Part shown: positions 1-8,836 of the stretch, one piece after another
Position numbering within the stretch: the first letter of the stretch is position 1
Layout of the letters: every line of letters starts with the position of its first letter
Assembly (NCBI GenBank): GCA_024636295.1
Contig: JAGXHI010000046.1
Span: forward strand, 1 to 64,000
Direction of reading: 5' to 3'
DNA length: 64,000 nucleotides
Source of the DNA: Desulfuromonadales bacterium
GTDB taxonomy: Bacteria > Desulfobacterota > Desulfuromonadia > Desulfuromonadales > JAGXHI01
The notes under the pieces: generated by a model
The model's database searches: none
What the model was told of the DNA's origin: nothing
Seen by the model: the letters and a program-made list of their open reading frames with translations, nothing else
Translations under genes and position numbers: made by a program

Positions 1-714
1 AATTGGAAGGTCAAGCAGGTGATCAAATACTTCCATCTGTTTCCAGCCCAGCCAGTGGGTATGTACCCCGATCGCCCCCTGGATGAGCCCTCTGCTCGCG
101 GCTTCATACACTTCCGCGGTAGAGATTGAAACGCTCTGTCCTCCGATGGCTTTCACATAATCCATCAGCCCCTTTCCAACCGCTTTGATTTTTAAACCTT
201 CCAGATCGGACGGGACTTCCAGTTTCTTGTCCTTGGTTGCGAACTTATACCACCCACCATAGAACGGAACATCACAGACTTTGATGTTATCGTAGCCTTT
301 ATCCATCAATACCTGTTCCACAATTGGCGTGATTTTGGGCCATGCCTTCAACCATTCATGGTCGTTTCTGAACAAAAACGGCACGGCGCCAACCACTTCA
401 AGCGCAGGCATGGTCGCCGAATTGAATCCCAGGTAGACAATGGCTACATCGGCCATATTCCGCTGAATGGCATCGATATTTTCCTTTGCTTTCGCAATGG
501 TCCCGGAATCGGATATTTTGGCCTCAAGTCGATTGTTGCTCATCTCCGCGAGCAGAGGGGCGAACTCCTTGATCCAGACGCTGTACTCGTGGGTCGGGGG
601 CTGGTAGATGGCGAAGGTGATGGTCTTTGCCTTTTCCGCATGTGCGAGATTCAGCGGACTCAATGCAGCGAAAAGACAAATGACAGCCAGGACAGCAAAT
701 TTTAAATTACCCAT
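1..714 (-). CDS. TRAP transporter solute-binding receptor (DctP family), 3' end beyond window
   Basis: Periplasmic receptor of a tripartite (TRAP) carrier, which would deliver an organic acid to the small and large membrane subunits. Those subunits are not visible and probably lie beyond base 1. The start ATG at 714 follows a perfect AGGAGG. Residues 1-26 form a Sec signal peptide ending in AHA. The mature part has typical DctP features, including a hydrophobic segment around VPFLFRN and a conserved GLKIKAVG stretch. 238 residues are visible of about 330 expected, so the C-terminal third is missing. It lies 96 bases downstream of the LacI gene and is probably the last visible gene of the same operon. 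The ligand cannot be read from the sequence. Confidence 0.88.
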   Translation of the reverse strand, partial: MGNLKFAVLAVICLFAALSPLNLAHAEKAKTITFAIYQPPTHEYSVWIKEFAPLLAEMSNNRLEAKISDSGTIAKAKENIDAIQRNMADVAIVYLGFNSATMPALEVVGAVPFLFRNDHEWLKAWPKITPIVEQVLMDKGYDNIKVCDVPFYGGWYKFATKDKKLEVPSDLEGLKIKAVGKGLMDYVKAIGGQSVSISTAEVYEAASRGLIQGAIGVHTHWLGWKQMEVFDHLLDLPI

Positions 715-810
715 TTTTTCCTCCTGTGATCGTGAGTTGGTTTGCCTTGCTCGTCGATTTGAACTCTCGGGAAAATCTTTCCTTTTCTCGACTCCTTTCC
801 GTAGAAGACC

Positions 811-1824
811 TCATTTCTCCGCCCTTCGAACCGGCGTCGCACAAGAGCCCCGCAGAACCAGATCCGTTGAGACGAACACCTGTTGCGGCTCATGTTTCGA
901 TTTCTTTTTCAGTTGACTGAGAAAAAGTTCAGCGACCAGCCGCGCTACCTCTTCGACATCCCACCGCAGGGTCGTAATCGGTGGATTATGGACTGCCGCC
1001 CACTCGGGGTCGCCGATGCTGATGATCGAAAGATCCCGTGGGGTGTCGAGATTACGGTCTCGCATTGTTTTTAGCGCGCCGGCCAGGATCCGGGTGCCGA
1101 GAACGATGAGTGCTGTCGGCGCATCTGCGGAGTCCAGCAATCTTCGGACATCATGTTCGGCATCCAGGGACATGGTCCGGGGCGGAACCAGGTCCTCGGG
1201 AGGATCGAGCCCCGCTTGGGCATAGGCGGCCCGGAATCCTTCCACGCGTGCGTGGCCGGGCCCGGCCAGCGGAGCGAGAAGTGCGATCCGGCGATGACCT
1301 AGATCGAGGAGATATTTTGTCGCGACTTCCACCCCGGAGCGGTAATCGACATGTACGGATGAAAAAGTCTTCGAAAGGGAGCGGCCCAGAATTACGGTCG
1401 GTGCGCCAAATTGCTCGAGTGACTTGATGAGATGAGCATCCGTTTCCCGCCCCGGCGCAATGATCAGGCCATCGACACGTCGTCTTTTGAACTCCGCAAC
1501 GATATCGACTTCCGTCCGTCCGTTGTCCGAGGAGCTTGCCAGCAGCAGCATATAGCCGTCACGCTGCAGGCGATCATCAACTTTTTTTACAACTGCCCAG
1601 TAGAGGGGGTTTGAAATATCCGGCACCAGACAGCCGATGGCGCCGGTCGATCGCCTACGCATGCTCTGGGCCAGCCGGTTCGGTTCATAGCCAAGTTGAC
1701 CGATGGCGGCGTCCACCTTTTGCTTGAGGCGCACGCTGACCGGAAGTCCATTGAGAACCTTCGATACGCTGCCGACGGAAACTTTCGCCTCCCGTGCAAC
1801 ATCCTTGATCGTGATTCGCGTCAT
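811..1824 (-). CDS. LacI/GalR-family transcriptional regulator
   Basis: DNA-binding sugar or acid sensor of 337 residues. Residues 4-26 are a textbook LacI helix-turn-helix (TIKDVAREAKVSVGSVSKVL), followed by the hinge (LAQSMRRRSTGAIGCLVPDI) and a periplasmic-binding-protein-like effector domain to about 320. The tail has a short lysine-rich segment (QLKKKSKHEPQ). It starts 12 bases after the preceding gene with no strong ribosome site, which suggests translational coupling. It is co-directional with the SDR, CMD-like and TRAP genes. A LacI-type palindrome with a central CG lies beside the promoter of that operon (3555-3576), so it probably controls its own operon. The effector is unknown, perhaps the TRAP substrate. 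Confidence 0.92.
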   Translation of the reverse strand: MTRITIKDVAREAKVSVGSVSKVLNGLPVSVRLKQKVDAAIGQLGYEPNRLAQSMRRRSTGAIGCLVPDISNPLYWAVVKKVDDRLQRDGYMLLLASSSDNGRTEVDIVAEFKRRRVDGLIIAPGRETDAHLIKSLEQFGAPTVILGRSLSKTFSSVHVDYRSGVEVATKYLLDLGHRRIALLAPLAGPGHARVEGFRAAYAQAGLDPPEDLVPPRTMSLDAEHDVRRLLDSADAPTALIVLGTRILAGALKTMRDRNLDTPRDLSIISIGDPEWAAVHNPPITTLRWDVEEVARLVAELFLSQLKKKSKHEPQQVFVSTDLVLRGSCATPVRRAEK

Positions 1825-1836
1825 CTGTCTCTGTTT

Positions 1837-2379
1837 CTATTTCGCTGCAGGGGGAGCTTCGGGGGCCGCGGCGTCCTCGATCTCGACCTCGAAGTTCTCG
1901 AGGAAACGAGATACCATCATGTAATAGCCGATGGTCAGATTCAGCTCGACAAGCTCCCGAGGGGAGAGCAGTTCGGCCACCGCCGCGAAGGTGGAATCCC
2001 CGGCTTTTACATTAAGGACGACCTGGTCGGTATAGCGAAGTATCTTGCGTTCAGTTTCATCGAAAACCGTCGCATCCGGGCCATCGTAGAGCCCCTCGAT
2101 TTTTTCTTCCGTTACTCCCACGCGCTTTGCCACACGCTTGTGCTGAAAGACCTCGTATTCCGATCGACAGAGGATGCCGACGCGGAGGATCACCAGCTCG
2201 CGCAGTATGTCGTCGAGTTCATTTTTCCGCAGCAGTGCGCCGCCGAGTTTGAGGAATTTCGCTCCCGCGGGGCCGCCGTGAGCGACCATGCGGTAGATGT
2301 TCAGAATGGGGCCGGATTTCAAGGCCCCCTGGACTTCGGGAAGGGCGTCAGACATATCGAGATAGGGAATGCGCGGCAT
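1837..2379 (-). CDS. Carboxymuconolactone decarboxylase-family (AhpD-like) protein
   Basis: 180-residue all-helical CMD-domain protein. The core runs from about residue 50 to 150 and includes RELVILRVGILCRSEYEVFQHKRVAKRVGV split by the usual helix turn, with the family E-Y-x3-H signature. The AhpD CxxC redox pair is absent (a single Cys precedes SEYE), so peroxidase activity is unlikely and a decarboxylase, hydrolase or isomerase role is more plausible. The C-terminal tail is Ala/Pro-rich. The ATG follows AAGGAGACC. It lies 75 bases after the SDR gene and 12 before the LacI gene, inside one operon. The substrate is unknown. Confidence 0.85.
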   Translation of the reverse strand: MPRIPYLDMSDALPEVQGALKSGPILNIYRMVAHGGPAGAKFLKLGGALLRKNELDDILRELVILRVGILCRSEYEVFQHKRVAKRVGVTEEKIEGLYDGPDATVFDETERKILRYTDQVVLNVKAGDSTFAAVAELLSPRELVELNLTIGYYMMVSRFLENFEVEIEDAAAPEAPPAAK

Positions 2380-2454
2380 GCTTGGTCTCCTTTTTCGGGT
2401 CTTCAGTTTTTATGTATCTGTGACCTCCTCGTTTATGTCGAGGGATTGAGCTTA

Positions 2455-3303
2455 TTAAAGAGTGATATTGTGCAACAGCCCGCCATCCACGAAAAGCGTA
2501 TGGCCGTTCACATAGGAAGATTCGTGGGAGAGGAGGAAGAGGGTGGCATAAGCGACCTCCCATCCCGTCCCTTGCCGGCCGAAGGGAACTTTTATCGCCC
2601 GACCGGGTCTTTTGGAGCTTGCCACCCGCCCCAGAGGGGTGTCGATCAGGCCCGGCGCCACCACGTTGCAGCGAATCCCCGACGGGTGTCCGGCGAGAGC
2701 CGTGCTCCGCCCCAAGGCAATCTGCGCGGCCTTGGAGGTTTCATAGGCGGGATTGCGGCTGTTGGGGCGCTGACTCGCCAGGGAAGACATGAGTACGATG
2801 GAGGAGCCCGGCGCCATGATTCGAAGCGCTTCCTGGCAGATGAGCATATGGCTGCGGAGGTTGATGGCGTATTCCCGATCCCAGGTTTCAGGGGTGATCT
2901 TTTCGAGGGGGAGGCCGTGACTGATGCCGACATTGATCGCGAGGGCATCGATTCTGCCTAGCGCGTTTTTTGCTTCTTCCAGCATCCGCCTGTTCTCTGC
3001 CGGTTGGGCGACATCGACTGTGATCGCCGAAGCCCGGCCACCTTCGGCTGCAATCAGATCGACCGTTTCACGGGCGCTCGCTTCATTGAGATCGGCGCAG
3101 GCGACGACTGCTCCCTCTCTCGCCCCCAGGAGGGCAATCGCCCGTCCATTTCCGACCGGAGGGTTATCGCCTTCGCAGTCACGCTGACCGGCGCCTACCA
3201 CCAACAGGTGACGACCATGCATTCTGTTTCGGCCCGGCGCCGCACCCAGGGTTTCGGGATACATCTGTACGAGGGGATTGACAACACGCTCCGGAATATT
3301 CAT
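2455..3303 (-). CDS. Short-chain dehydrogenase/reductase
   Basis: NAD(P)-dependent oxidoreductase of 282 residues and first gene of the operon. The nucleotide-binding loop is atypical: VVGAGQ at 35-40 is followed by an insertion before GNGRA at 51-55. The NNAG motif reads NVG at about 124. The catalytic Ser (about 163-164), Tyr177 and Lys181 are present (AYETSK). The C-terminus carries the usual VDGG element. The ATG at 3303 is preceded by GGAAAGGAAG. Clustered with a CMD-like protein and a TRAP receptor, it probably oxidises or reduces an imported hydroxy- or keto-acid. This is inferred from context only. Confidence 0.9.
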   Translation of the reverse strand: MNIPERVVNPLVQMYPETLGAAPGRNRMHGRHLLVVGAGQRDCEGDNPPVGNGRAIALLGAREGAVVACADLNEASARETVDLIAAEGGRASAITVDVAQPAENRRMLEEAKNALGRIDALAINVGISHGLPLEKITPETWDREYAINLRSHMLICQEALRIMAPGSSIVLMSSLASQRPNSRNPAYETSKAAQIALGRSTALAGHPSGIRCNVVAPGLIDTPLGRVASSKRPGRAIKVPFGRQGTGWEVAYATLFLLSHESSYVNGHTLFVDGGLLHNITL

Positions 3304-3520
3304 TGGCTTCCTTTCCTGGAATTGAATTCAGCAGCCTTTATAACGTTTCAGAGAACAACAAATCTAATTAAAATTGGAAACCGGAAATGCTTAATGAGGT
3401 TTTAAAACAATAATTATTTAAAGTATAAGAATATAAGTTGCTGAATTTAGATAAAAAATAAGTTAATGGTATTTTATAATGGATGTGAGACGCCTTGCTG
3501 TATAAATATATAATAACAGC

Positions 3521-3549
3521 GTTATATCAAGCCGCTGGACCGTGGTCAA
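3521..3549 (-). promoter_or_regulatory. Sigma-70 promoter of the SDR-CMD-LacI-TRAP operon
   Basis: On the minus strand TTGACC (3549-3544) and TATAAC (3526-3521) are separated by exactly 17 bases, a near-consensus sigma-70 promoter. Transcription would start near 3514 and give a leader of about 210 bases before the ATG at 3303. The -10 box overlaps a small ATAAC-N3-GTTAT palindrome (3513-3525). Confidence 0.7.
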
Positions 3550-3554
3550 GCAAT

Positions 3555-3576
3555 AAAAATGAATCGTTTCATTTTT
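3555..3576. promoter_or_regulatory. LacI-family operator-like palindrome
   Basis: A 22-bp palindrome centred on CG (between 3565 and 3566), core TGAATCGTTTCA, with ten of eleven base pairs symmetric. A central CG and flanking TGAA/TTCA are the usual features of LacI/GalR operators. It ends six bases upstream of the -35 box of the operon that encodes a LacI regulator. That position fits either activation or repression by interference. Confidence 0.6.
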
Positions 3577-3712
3577 TTATGCTTCGATTAATGGACGCAG
3601 TAAATCGGCATCCGAATAGCGCTTCTTCCCGGTTGCTGGGTTTGGTTTAAGTATCAGACTTCGAAAGTGTTCAAGGAGGAGTTCAGGTATTTATCTGGCC
3701 GGGATTCCTGCA

Positions 3713-3746
3713 TAAAAAAGGCCGCCCCACAAACGGGCGGCCTTTC
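3713..3746 (-). terminator. Rho-independent terminator after the TraF-like gene
   Basis: Stem GGCCGCCC (3720-3727) pairs with GGGCGGCC (3735-3742) around a 7-base loop. On the minus strand it is followed by six T (3719-3714), directly downstream of the stop at 3767. Confidence 0.85.
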
Positions 3747-3766
3747 GGTCGGCGAATTAAAGGGAG

Positions 3767-5272
3767 TCAGAAGTCAACGCTCAATTGAGCGGCAAGTCTG
3801 GTTTCGGCGGGAATTTCATCCCCGTCGAACTCCTCGTTTTCGCTGGAGAAGGCTCCGGCGACATCCAGGCGTACGGCCCAAAGGTTCAGTCCCAGTCCCG
3901 CGGTGTAAACCCAGCCGATGTCGTCCTCGGCAAGGTTCTTATAGGCGCCTGCCCGAAGAGCAAGGAAGCGGAAGGCATCCCATTCAAGGCCAAAAGATAA
4001 GTTGCGAGTGTCATAGCCCTTGAGGGTAGTCTCGTTTTCCGTCAGGTCGAGATCGGCCTCCAGTGTCAGCGTAGTGGTGGGGATGAATGCGATCCCGCCT
4101 GCAAACTGGGGTTCCAGTTTGACATCCTCGACGTCCGCACCGCCGTTCATTGTGAAACCGTCGAATTCCGGGGAATTGAGATTGCGCCCGACCAGACCGA
4201 AATTCACGTACCGATATCTGCCCATGATTCCTGCATCGACGCCGAAGGTGTTGGTTTCCTTGTACATTTCGTCCGTTTCGGCAAGGATATCGCCGGAGTC
4301 CTCCTCGAAGACGATGATCTGGTTACCATACACCCGGCCGCGCATCAGCTTCACATTTCCGCCCACCGACCAGTGATCGTTAATAGCATAGCCGTAACTC
4401 AGGGGAACTTCGGCCAGAGCAAAGCCGCGCAGCAGAACGGTGGTCGTATTCTCTTCCAGGGAACCTCCGGTTCCCTGGATCGTCTGTTCCGTCAACTGGG
4501 CAAGGAGATCGACCGTCTCGGACAGGTTCTCCTGCTTGAGTCCTTCCTGCCTCGCCAGAAAATCAATCTTCTGGATGGCATTCGAATCCAGTCCTGCATT
4601 TATCAGAAGCTGCTGCTGATTCGAGTTCAGGAGCAGGGTCTGCCCGTCATTACCGGTGATCGTCGTGTTGTTGATTTCCACGTTGAGATCACGGGTCCCC
4701 AGACCATCGGTGAGGCCGAGGTTCTGTGTGTCGACATCGAGAACCCGCCCCGACGCCTGGAAGTAGGCCCTTGCACCGATGCCGAAGTGACGGAATCGGA
4801 TTCCCACTCCGGCATTGGCGTCGGCGGTGATGGCATTGCCGGGATCGTCCAGTCCGCTGAGATTACCCACCAGCTTGATCAGGTTCTCCAGGTCGGACTG
4901 GCTGTCGATGCCGTCGGTCAGATCGGCGCGCTCGAAATCCGCCAGGTCATCCAGATAAGTTCCGAATTCATTGTGAAGGCGGTATCCCCCGGCGGCATTC
5001 ACCTCGACGCCCCATGATTTTCGTCCTAGATCATTGTTGTCGCTGGAGAGCCGGTTTTCATCCTGGCCACGACGGCCGAAGAATCCAAATGCCGCGGGAT
5101 TGTAATACTGGGCGGTGGTGTTGTTCACGGAGGCAATGTTGGCTCCGCCCATTCCCATGGCCCTGGGGCCGACCAGGAAACTGTCGAAGGCCGCAGCCGG
5201 CGAGGCCGCAAGCAACAGGAGAGCAAAAATGGCGAATGAAATGGGAATACGGGACTTCCTTACTGCTGACAT
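3767..5272 (-). CDS. Exported TraF-like outer-membrane beta-barrel protein
   Basis: 501-residue protein with a Sec signal peptide (about residues 1-28, ending PAAAF) and a mature domain of alternating beta strands ending in a C-terminal Phe (LAAQLSVDF), as outer-membrane barrels do. The start RAMGMGGANIASVNNTTAQYYNPA is the hallmark of the family often annotated as conjugal transfer TraF or OmpP1/FadL-like. A helical, Gln/Leu-rich insert lies at about residues 210-290. An upstream in-frame extension to 5425 was rejected because the ATG at 5272 has GGGAGG in front and opens the signal peptide. No conjugation genes are nearby, so a conjugative role is unlikely. Cargo is unknown. Confidence 0.8.
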   Translation of the reverse strand: MSAVRKSRIPISFAIFALLLLAASPAAAFDSFLVGPRAMGMGGANIASVNNTTAQYYNPAAFGFFGRRGQDENRLSSDNNDLGRKSWGVEVNAAGGYRLHNEFGTYLDDLADFERADLTDGIDSQSDLENLIKLVGNLSGLDDPGNAITADANAGVGIRFRHFGIGARAYFQASGRVLDVDTQNLGLTDGLGTRDLNVEINNTTITGNDGQTLLLNSNQQQLLINAGLDSNAIQKIDFLARQEGLKQENLSETVDLLAQLTEQTIQGTGGSLEENTTTVLLRGFALAEVPLSYGYAINDHWSVGGNVKLMRGRVYGNQIIVFEEDSGDILAETDEMYKETNTFGVDAGIMGRYRYVNFGLVGRNLNSPEFDGFTMNGGADVEDVKLEPQFAGGIAFIPTTTLTLEADLDLTENETTLKGYDTRNLSFGLEWDAFRFLALRAGAYKNLAEDDIGWVYTAGLGLNLWAVRLDVAGAFSSENEEFDGDEIPAETRLAAQLSVDF

Positions 5273-5407
5273 ACTTTTTTCCTCCCTTTGATGATAAACA
5301 ATGAAAAAAACCTGCTCATAAAAGTTTTCCTTGTAATAGCCAGAAAAGAAAAAAAATCCAGTTAGTTTAAATTTCAAAAGATGTCTTAATGCCACAGAAA
5401 TGCGAAC

Positions 5408-5441
5408 CAAAAAAAAACTCCGCACGAGGTGGAGTTTTTAG
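5408..5441 (-). terminator. Terminator after the BON lipoprotein gene
   Basis: AAAAACTCC (5413-5421) pairs with GGAGTTTTT (5431-5439). The minus strand continues as a T-run. It sits between the stop at 5469 and the TraF-like gene, and the symmetric A/T tracts could let it work in both directions. Confidence 0.8.
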
Positions 5442-5468
5442 AGAGAGCAATTCACTTCAAAAAGAAAA

Positions 5469-5783
5469 CTATCTGACCTGCAGGTTGTTGACCACCTTTT
5501 GTACACCTTCCACGCTCTGGGCAACTTCCGTCGCTCGGGATACGGCAGCCTTCTTGTCTACAAATCCATTCAGTTGAACTACGCCCTGATAAGTCTCAAC
5601 GTTGATCTGGTACGCCTTGGTAACCTCGTCGGCAGCCAGTTGCGCCTTGACTTTTGTACCAATCACCTTATCGTCGACATAGGTTCCGGTGCTTCGGCTA
5701 CTTTCGCCGGATGCGCAGGCCACCAAGGCCAACAATACCACCATGCCGATCAGAAACCTCATTGAGCTTCTTGCATAAACCAT
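5469..5783 (-). CDS. BON-domain lipoprotein (OsmY-like)
   Basis: 104 residues. The N-terminus is a lipoprotein signal with lipobox LVAC (Cys at about 23), followed by a single BON domain (about 38-103: VDDKVIGTKVKAQLAAD through VVNNLQVR). BON domains bind phospholipid, and single-domain lipoproteins of this kind are envelope-stress proteins. The start at 5783 follows AAAAGGAGATC at about ten bases. An internal ATG at 5762 (MRFLIGM) would give a shorter signal and is a reasonable alternative. It is monocistronic with its own terminator. Confidence 0.85.
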   Translation of the reverse strand: MVYARSSMRFLIGMVVLLALVACASGESSRSTGTYVDDKVIGTKVKAQLAADEVTKAYQINVETYQGVVQLNGFVDKKAAVSRATEVAQSVEGVQKVVNNLQVR

Positions 5784-5871
5784 AATTTTTGATCTCCTTT
5801 TAATTTGTTTTATTCATGAGTAAAACTTATCTCGTTTTGGTCCTTTGTCAATGATCCGGATCCTCTGAGGA

Positions 5872-6537
5872 TTATTTCTTCGCGGCTTCGATAACACCGC
5901 AAGCCATTCGTGGGCCGGCATCCCCGGAGGGTTGGGACTGGAAATCGTCCTCGCCGGCATGGATCACCACAGCTTTTCCGACTATGGAATTCTCGCCCGA
6001 GAGTTGGATGATGGTGTCGACCCTTTCGTACTTGGCGGTTCCATTTTCTCCGGATTCCAGATTGCCCAGATCTCCGGCATGTCTCTGGTCCGGGGGATTG
6101 CCGGGTGCGCCGTGGGGGGTTCCATCAGGATTGTAATGGCCTCCGGCCGAGCTCGCATCCGGAGCGCTGCAGTCGCCCTTTTCGTGGACATGGATTCCAT
6201 GCCTGCCGGGAGGGAGGCCCTGGATCTGCGCCGTCACCCGGATTCCTTCATTGGTCCGGGTGAACATGACCTCGCCTCGGGCTTCGTTGCCCTCGGTGGG
6301 TTCAAGCCTGGCGACGGTCTGTTCCACGTCCTTTTGTTCGCCCTTCGCTGCTGATTCCGACCGGGCGGCCTGCGGCTGTGATTTTTCCGCGGTAGCGACC
6401 TGGCCGGCCTGTTCTGAATTGGCCACGGGGACGGGAGGTATGGTCTCTTCCTCCCGGCAGGCTGAAAGAATCAGTGAGATGGCCAGAAGGAATATCCCTG
6501 TTCGGATCGGAATTCGTAAAAATCGCTTCTTCATCAT
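5872..6537 (-). CDS. sodC: Cu/Zn superoxide dismutase, lipoprotein form
   Basis: Converts superoxide to oxygen and peroxide in the envelope. The 221-residue product has a lipobox LSAC (Cys about 27), a linker rich in Ala/Gln/Glu to about residue 75, then the SodC domain. Metal ligands are visible in HGIHVHEKGDC, GGHYNP, the RHAGDLGN loop and VVIHAGEDD. The C-terminal GPRMACGVI supplies the disulfide Cys and active-site Arg. ATG 6537 is chosen because AAGGAGG lies six bases upstream; a further ATG six bases earlier abuts the Shine-Dalgarno. The lipid anchor and long linker would hold the enzyme away from the membrane. Confidence 0.93.
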   Translation of the reverse strand: MMKKRFLRIPIRTGIFLLAISLILSACREEETIPPVPVANSEQAGQVATAEKSQPQAARSESAAKGEQKDVEQTVARLEPTEGNEARGEVMFTRTNEGIRVTAQIQGLPPGRHGIHVHEKGDCSAPDASSAGGHYNPDGTPHGAPGNPPDQRHAGDLGNLESGENGTAKYERVDTIIQLSGENSIVGKAVVIHAGEDDFQSQPSGDAGPRMACGVIEAAKK

Positions 6538-6663
6538 TGTCATCCTCCTTGGAAGTTTCTTTTTTCCTGCTTACCTATATACATATAGGGGCGGGCGGAG
6601 AAGTCAATTGCCGGGCTCGCAGGATTACGCTTACAGAAGGGCCGGATTTGGTGAAAGTGCCTT

Positions 6664-7356
6664 ATGAGCGGACAAATCATTGAAAAGGAGAACTTGAGGG
6701 GGCGCAGCGGCGTCTTCAGGGATCGAACTCATTCGGGTGAGGTCCTTGCGGAATCGCTTGAAGACTTCCGCAATGAAAACCTGCTGGTTCTGGCCATTCC
6801 CGCTGGGGGACTGCCTGTGGCTCTCCCGATTTCCGAAGCGCTGGGAGCGCCGCTGGATGTGGCGGTGGTCAGCAAGATCACCGTTCCATGGAATACGGAG
6901 GCCGGGTTCGGGGCGATCGCCTTCGACGGAACGTGTCGATTGAACGGCGCCCTTGTTCCGACCATGGGCATGTCGGAGGAGGAAATTCATCAGCAGGCCG
7001 AACGGACCCGGGAAAAGGTGGTCCGCAGAGTGAGGGAATTCAGGGACACTGACGATTATCCCGGTCTCCCGGAGAAAACGGTTGTCCTGGTCGATGATGG
7101 ACTCGCCTCGGGATTCACCATGCTGGTGGCGGTGGAGGCGCTGCGGAAAAAGGGTGCCGCGCGGATCATTGTTGCGGTTCCGACGGGTCACAGTCGGGCC
7201 GTCGACAGGTTGGCGGAGAGGGTGGAGGTTGTCTGCTGTCCGAACATTCGCGGGGGAGGGAGTTTTGCCGTGGCCTCAGCCTATCAATCCTGGAGCGATG
7301 TCTCTGAAGCGGATGCAAAGAAGATGCTGAAAAAATACCGAAGGGGAAAAGGTTGA
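6664..7356 (+). CDS. Phosphoribosyltransferase-domain protein
   Basis: 230-residue type I PRTase. The PRPP-binding loop VVLVDDGLASGFTM is at residues 139-152. The first half has AIPAGGLPVALPISEALGAPLDV, typical of stand-alone predicted phosphoribosyltransferases. It is convergent with pncB, with only four bases between the two stops. The ribosome site is weak (GGTGAAAG). The base is unknown. Proximity to nicotinate phosphoribosyltransferase may be coincidental because the genes are on opposite strands. Confidence 0.85.
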   Translation: MSGQIIEKENLRGRSGVFRDRTHSGEVLAESLEDFRNENLLVLAIPAGGLPVALPISEALGAPLDVAVVSKITVPWNTEAGFGAIAFDGTCRLNGALVPTMGMSEEEIHQQAERTREKVVRRVREFRDTDDYPGLPEKTVVLVDDGLASGFTMLVAVEALRKKGAARIIVAVPTGHSRAVDRLAERVEVVCCPNIRGGGSFAVASAYQSWSDVSEADAKKMLKKYRRGKG

Positions 7357-7360
7357 ATTT

Positions 7361-8794
7361 TCACCGTGAGGGCCGCCACTGGCCCATAAGGGCGCTTCTC
7401 AGGTCATGAAGGCCCTGGCTGATGGAGAGTTTGTAAAGGTGAGGATTGATCAGGCGCAGAGTTCCGTCAGGCATCCGTTTCAGTTGTCCGGAGGAATGCT
7501 TCGCAAGTTCTCCCAGGGGAGGAAAATCGACAAGGATTTTACCGCCACGCATCACTGTGCTGCGCACCTCCTCGAATCGGATATTGGATGGAATGGGTTT
7601 ATTGCGCGCCGGGTTGGTGGGGTCATAGACCATATCTCCGGAGCGCACCTTCTCTTCGTCGCGGCAGATGATATCCATATTGAACCCTCCGTCAGGGTTC
7701 ACTACTCTCAGTACCCGCTTACGGTCGGGAAGAGTCGCCTTGGCGATATCGCTGGTAACTTTCATGCGGGGGACTCCTTCCAGACAGACCAGCTTGTAGA
7801 CTCCGCCCAGAGCGCCGCCCCCCTCGCCTGCACATGTGGCCAGGCGTGTTCCCACCCCGTAAATATCCACTCTGCCGCCTTCGCTGCGAACGGAATGAAT
7901 GACGTTCTCATCCAGTTCGTTTGAGGCGACTATAGTGACGTGGGGAAGCCCCGCTTCATCGAGCATACGGCGGGCTTCCTTGCTGAGATAGGCCAGATCG
8001 CCCGAATCAAGACGGATGCCCTTCAGTTCAAATCCCCGCTCCCTCAACTCCCGTCCGACGGTGATGGCATTGGGAATTCCGCTCCCCAGGGTGTCATAGG
8101 TATCCACCAGCAGGGTGGAACTTTCGGGAAAACATTCAGCATAGGCCCGAAAAGCGGAAAGTTCATCCGGAAAAGCCATGACCCAGCTGTGGGCGTGTGT
8201 GCCTTTGATGGGCAGCCCGTATTCCCGACCCGCCAGGACATTGCTTGTGCTGAGGACTCCTCCGACCGCGGCGGCCCTCGCCACGCTCATTCCGCCGTCC
8301 GGCCCCTGCGCTCGGCGGAGGCCGAATTCAATCACCGTTCCTTCGCCCGCGGCCGTTTTCAGCCGAGCGGCCTTAGTGGCGACGAGGGTCTGGAAATTAA
8401 TGATATTCAGGAGTACGGTCTCCACGAACTGGGCTTCCGCCAGATTCCCCTCCACCGTCAGAAGGGGTTCATTGGCAAAGACGACGGTACCCTCCCGGGG
8501 GGCCTTGACGTCGCCCTGGAATCGGAAATCCCTCAAAAATTCCAGGAAAGAAGGCTTGAAGATATTCAGGCCCGCGAGATAGGAAAGATCCTCTTCCGAA
8601 AACCGGAGATCCGAAAGGAAGCGCAGGGCTGTCTCCAACCCTGCAAAGACGGCGAAGCTGCCGTGGAAAGGCGATTCACGAAAGAAAAGATCGAAGGTCG
8701 CCGGCTTTTCATGCATCTTCTCGTCGAAGTAGCCCGCGAGCATGGTCAGTTCATAAAGATCGGTGAGCAGGGCTGAATAGCGGAATCCATCCAT
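7361..8794 (-). CDS. pncB: Nicotinate phosphoribosyltransferase
   Basis: Cytoplasmic NAD salvage enzyme joining nicotinate and PRPP to nicotinate mononucleotide. Full length (477 residues). Family blocks are LLTDLYELTMLAGY near the N-terminus, VIEFGLRRAQGPDGG in the middle (substrate-binding Arg), KGTHAHSWVMAFPDELSAF, and LRLDSGDL-type GIRLDSGDLAYLSKEAR. The ATG at 8794 is preferred because AAAGG lies nine bases upstream; another ATG three codons earlier overlaps that site. It is the last gene of a rhomboid-ybaK-pncB operon. Confidence 0.93.
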   Translation of the reverse strand: MDGFRYSALLTDLYELTMLAGYFDEKMHEKPATFDLFFRESPFHGSFAVFAGLETALRFLSDLRFSEEDLSYLAGLNIFKPSFLEFLRDFRFQGDVKAPREGTVVFANEPLLTVEGNLAEAQFVETVLLNIINFQTLVATKAARLKTAAGEGTVIEFGLRRAQGPDGGMSVARAAAVGGVLSTSNVLAGREYGLPIKGTHAHSWVMAFPDELSAFRAYAECFPESSTLLVDTYDTLGSGIPNAITVGRELRERGFELKGIRLDSGDLAYLSKEARRMLDEAGLPHVTIVASNELDENVIHSVRSEGGRVDIYGVGTRLATCAGEGGGALGGVYKLVCLEGVPRMKVTSDIAKATLPDRKRVLRVVNPDGGFNMDIICRDEEKVRSGDMVYDPTNPARNKPIPSNIRFEEVRSTVMRGGKILVDFPPLGELAKHSSGQLKRMPDGTLRLINPHLYKLSISQGLHDLRSALMGQWRPSR

Positions 8795-8836
8795 GAAGTT
8801 CATCCTTTTCGGTTCGGAGAAACCTTCCAGCCTGAA

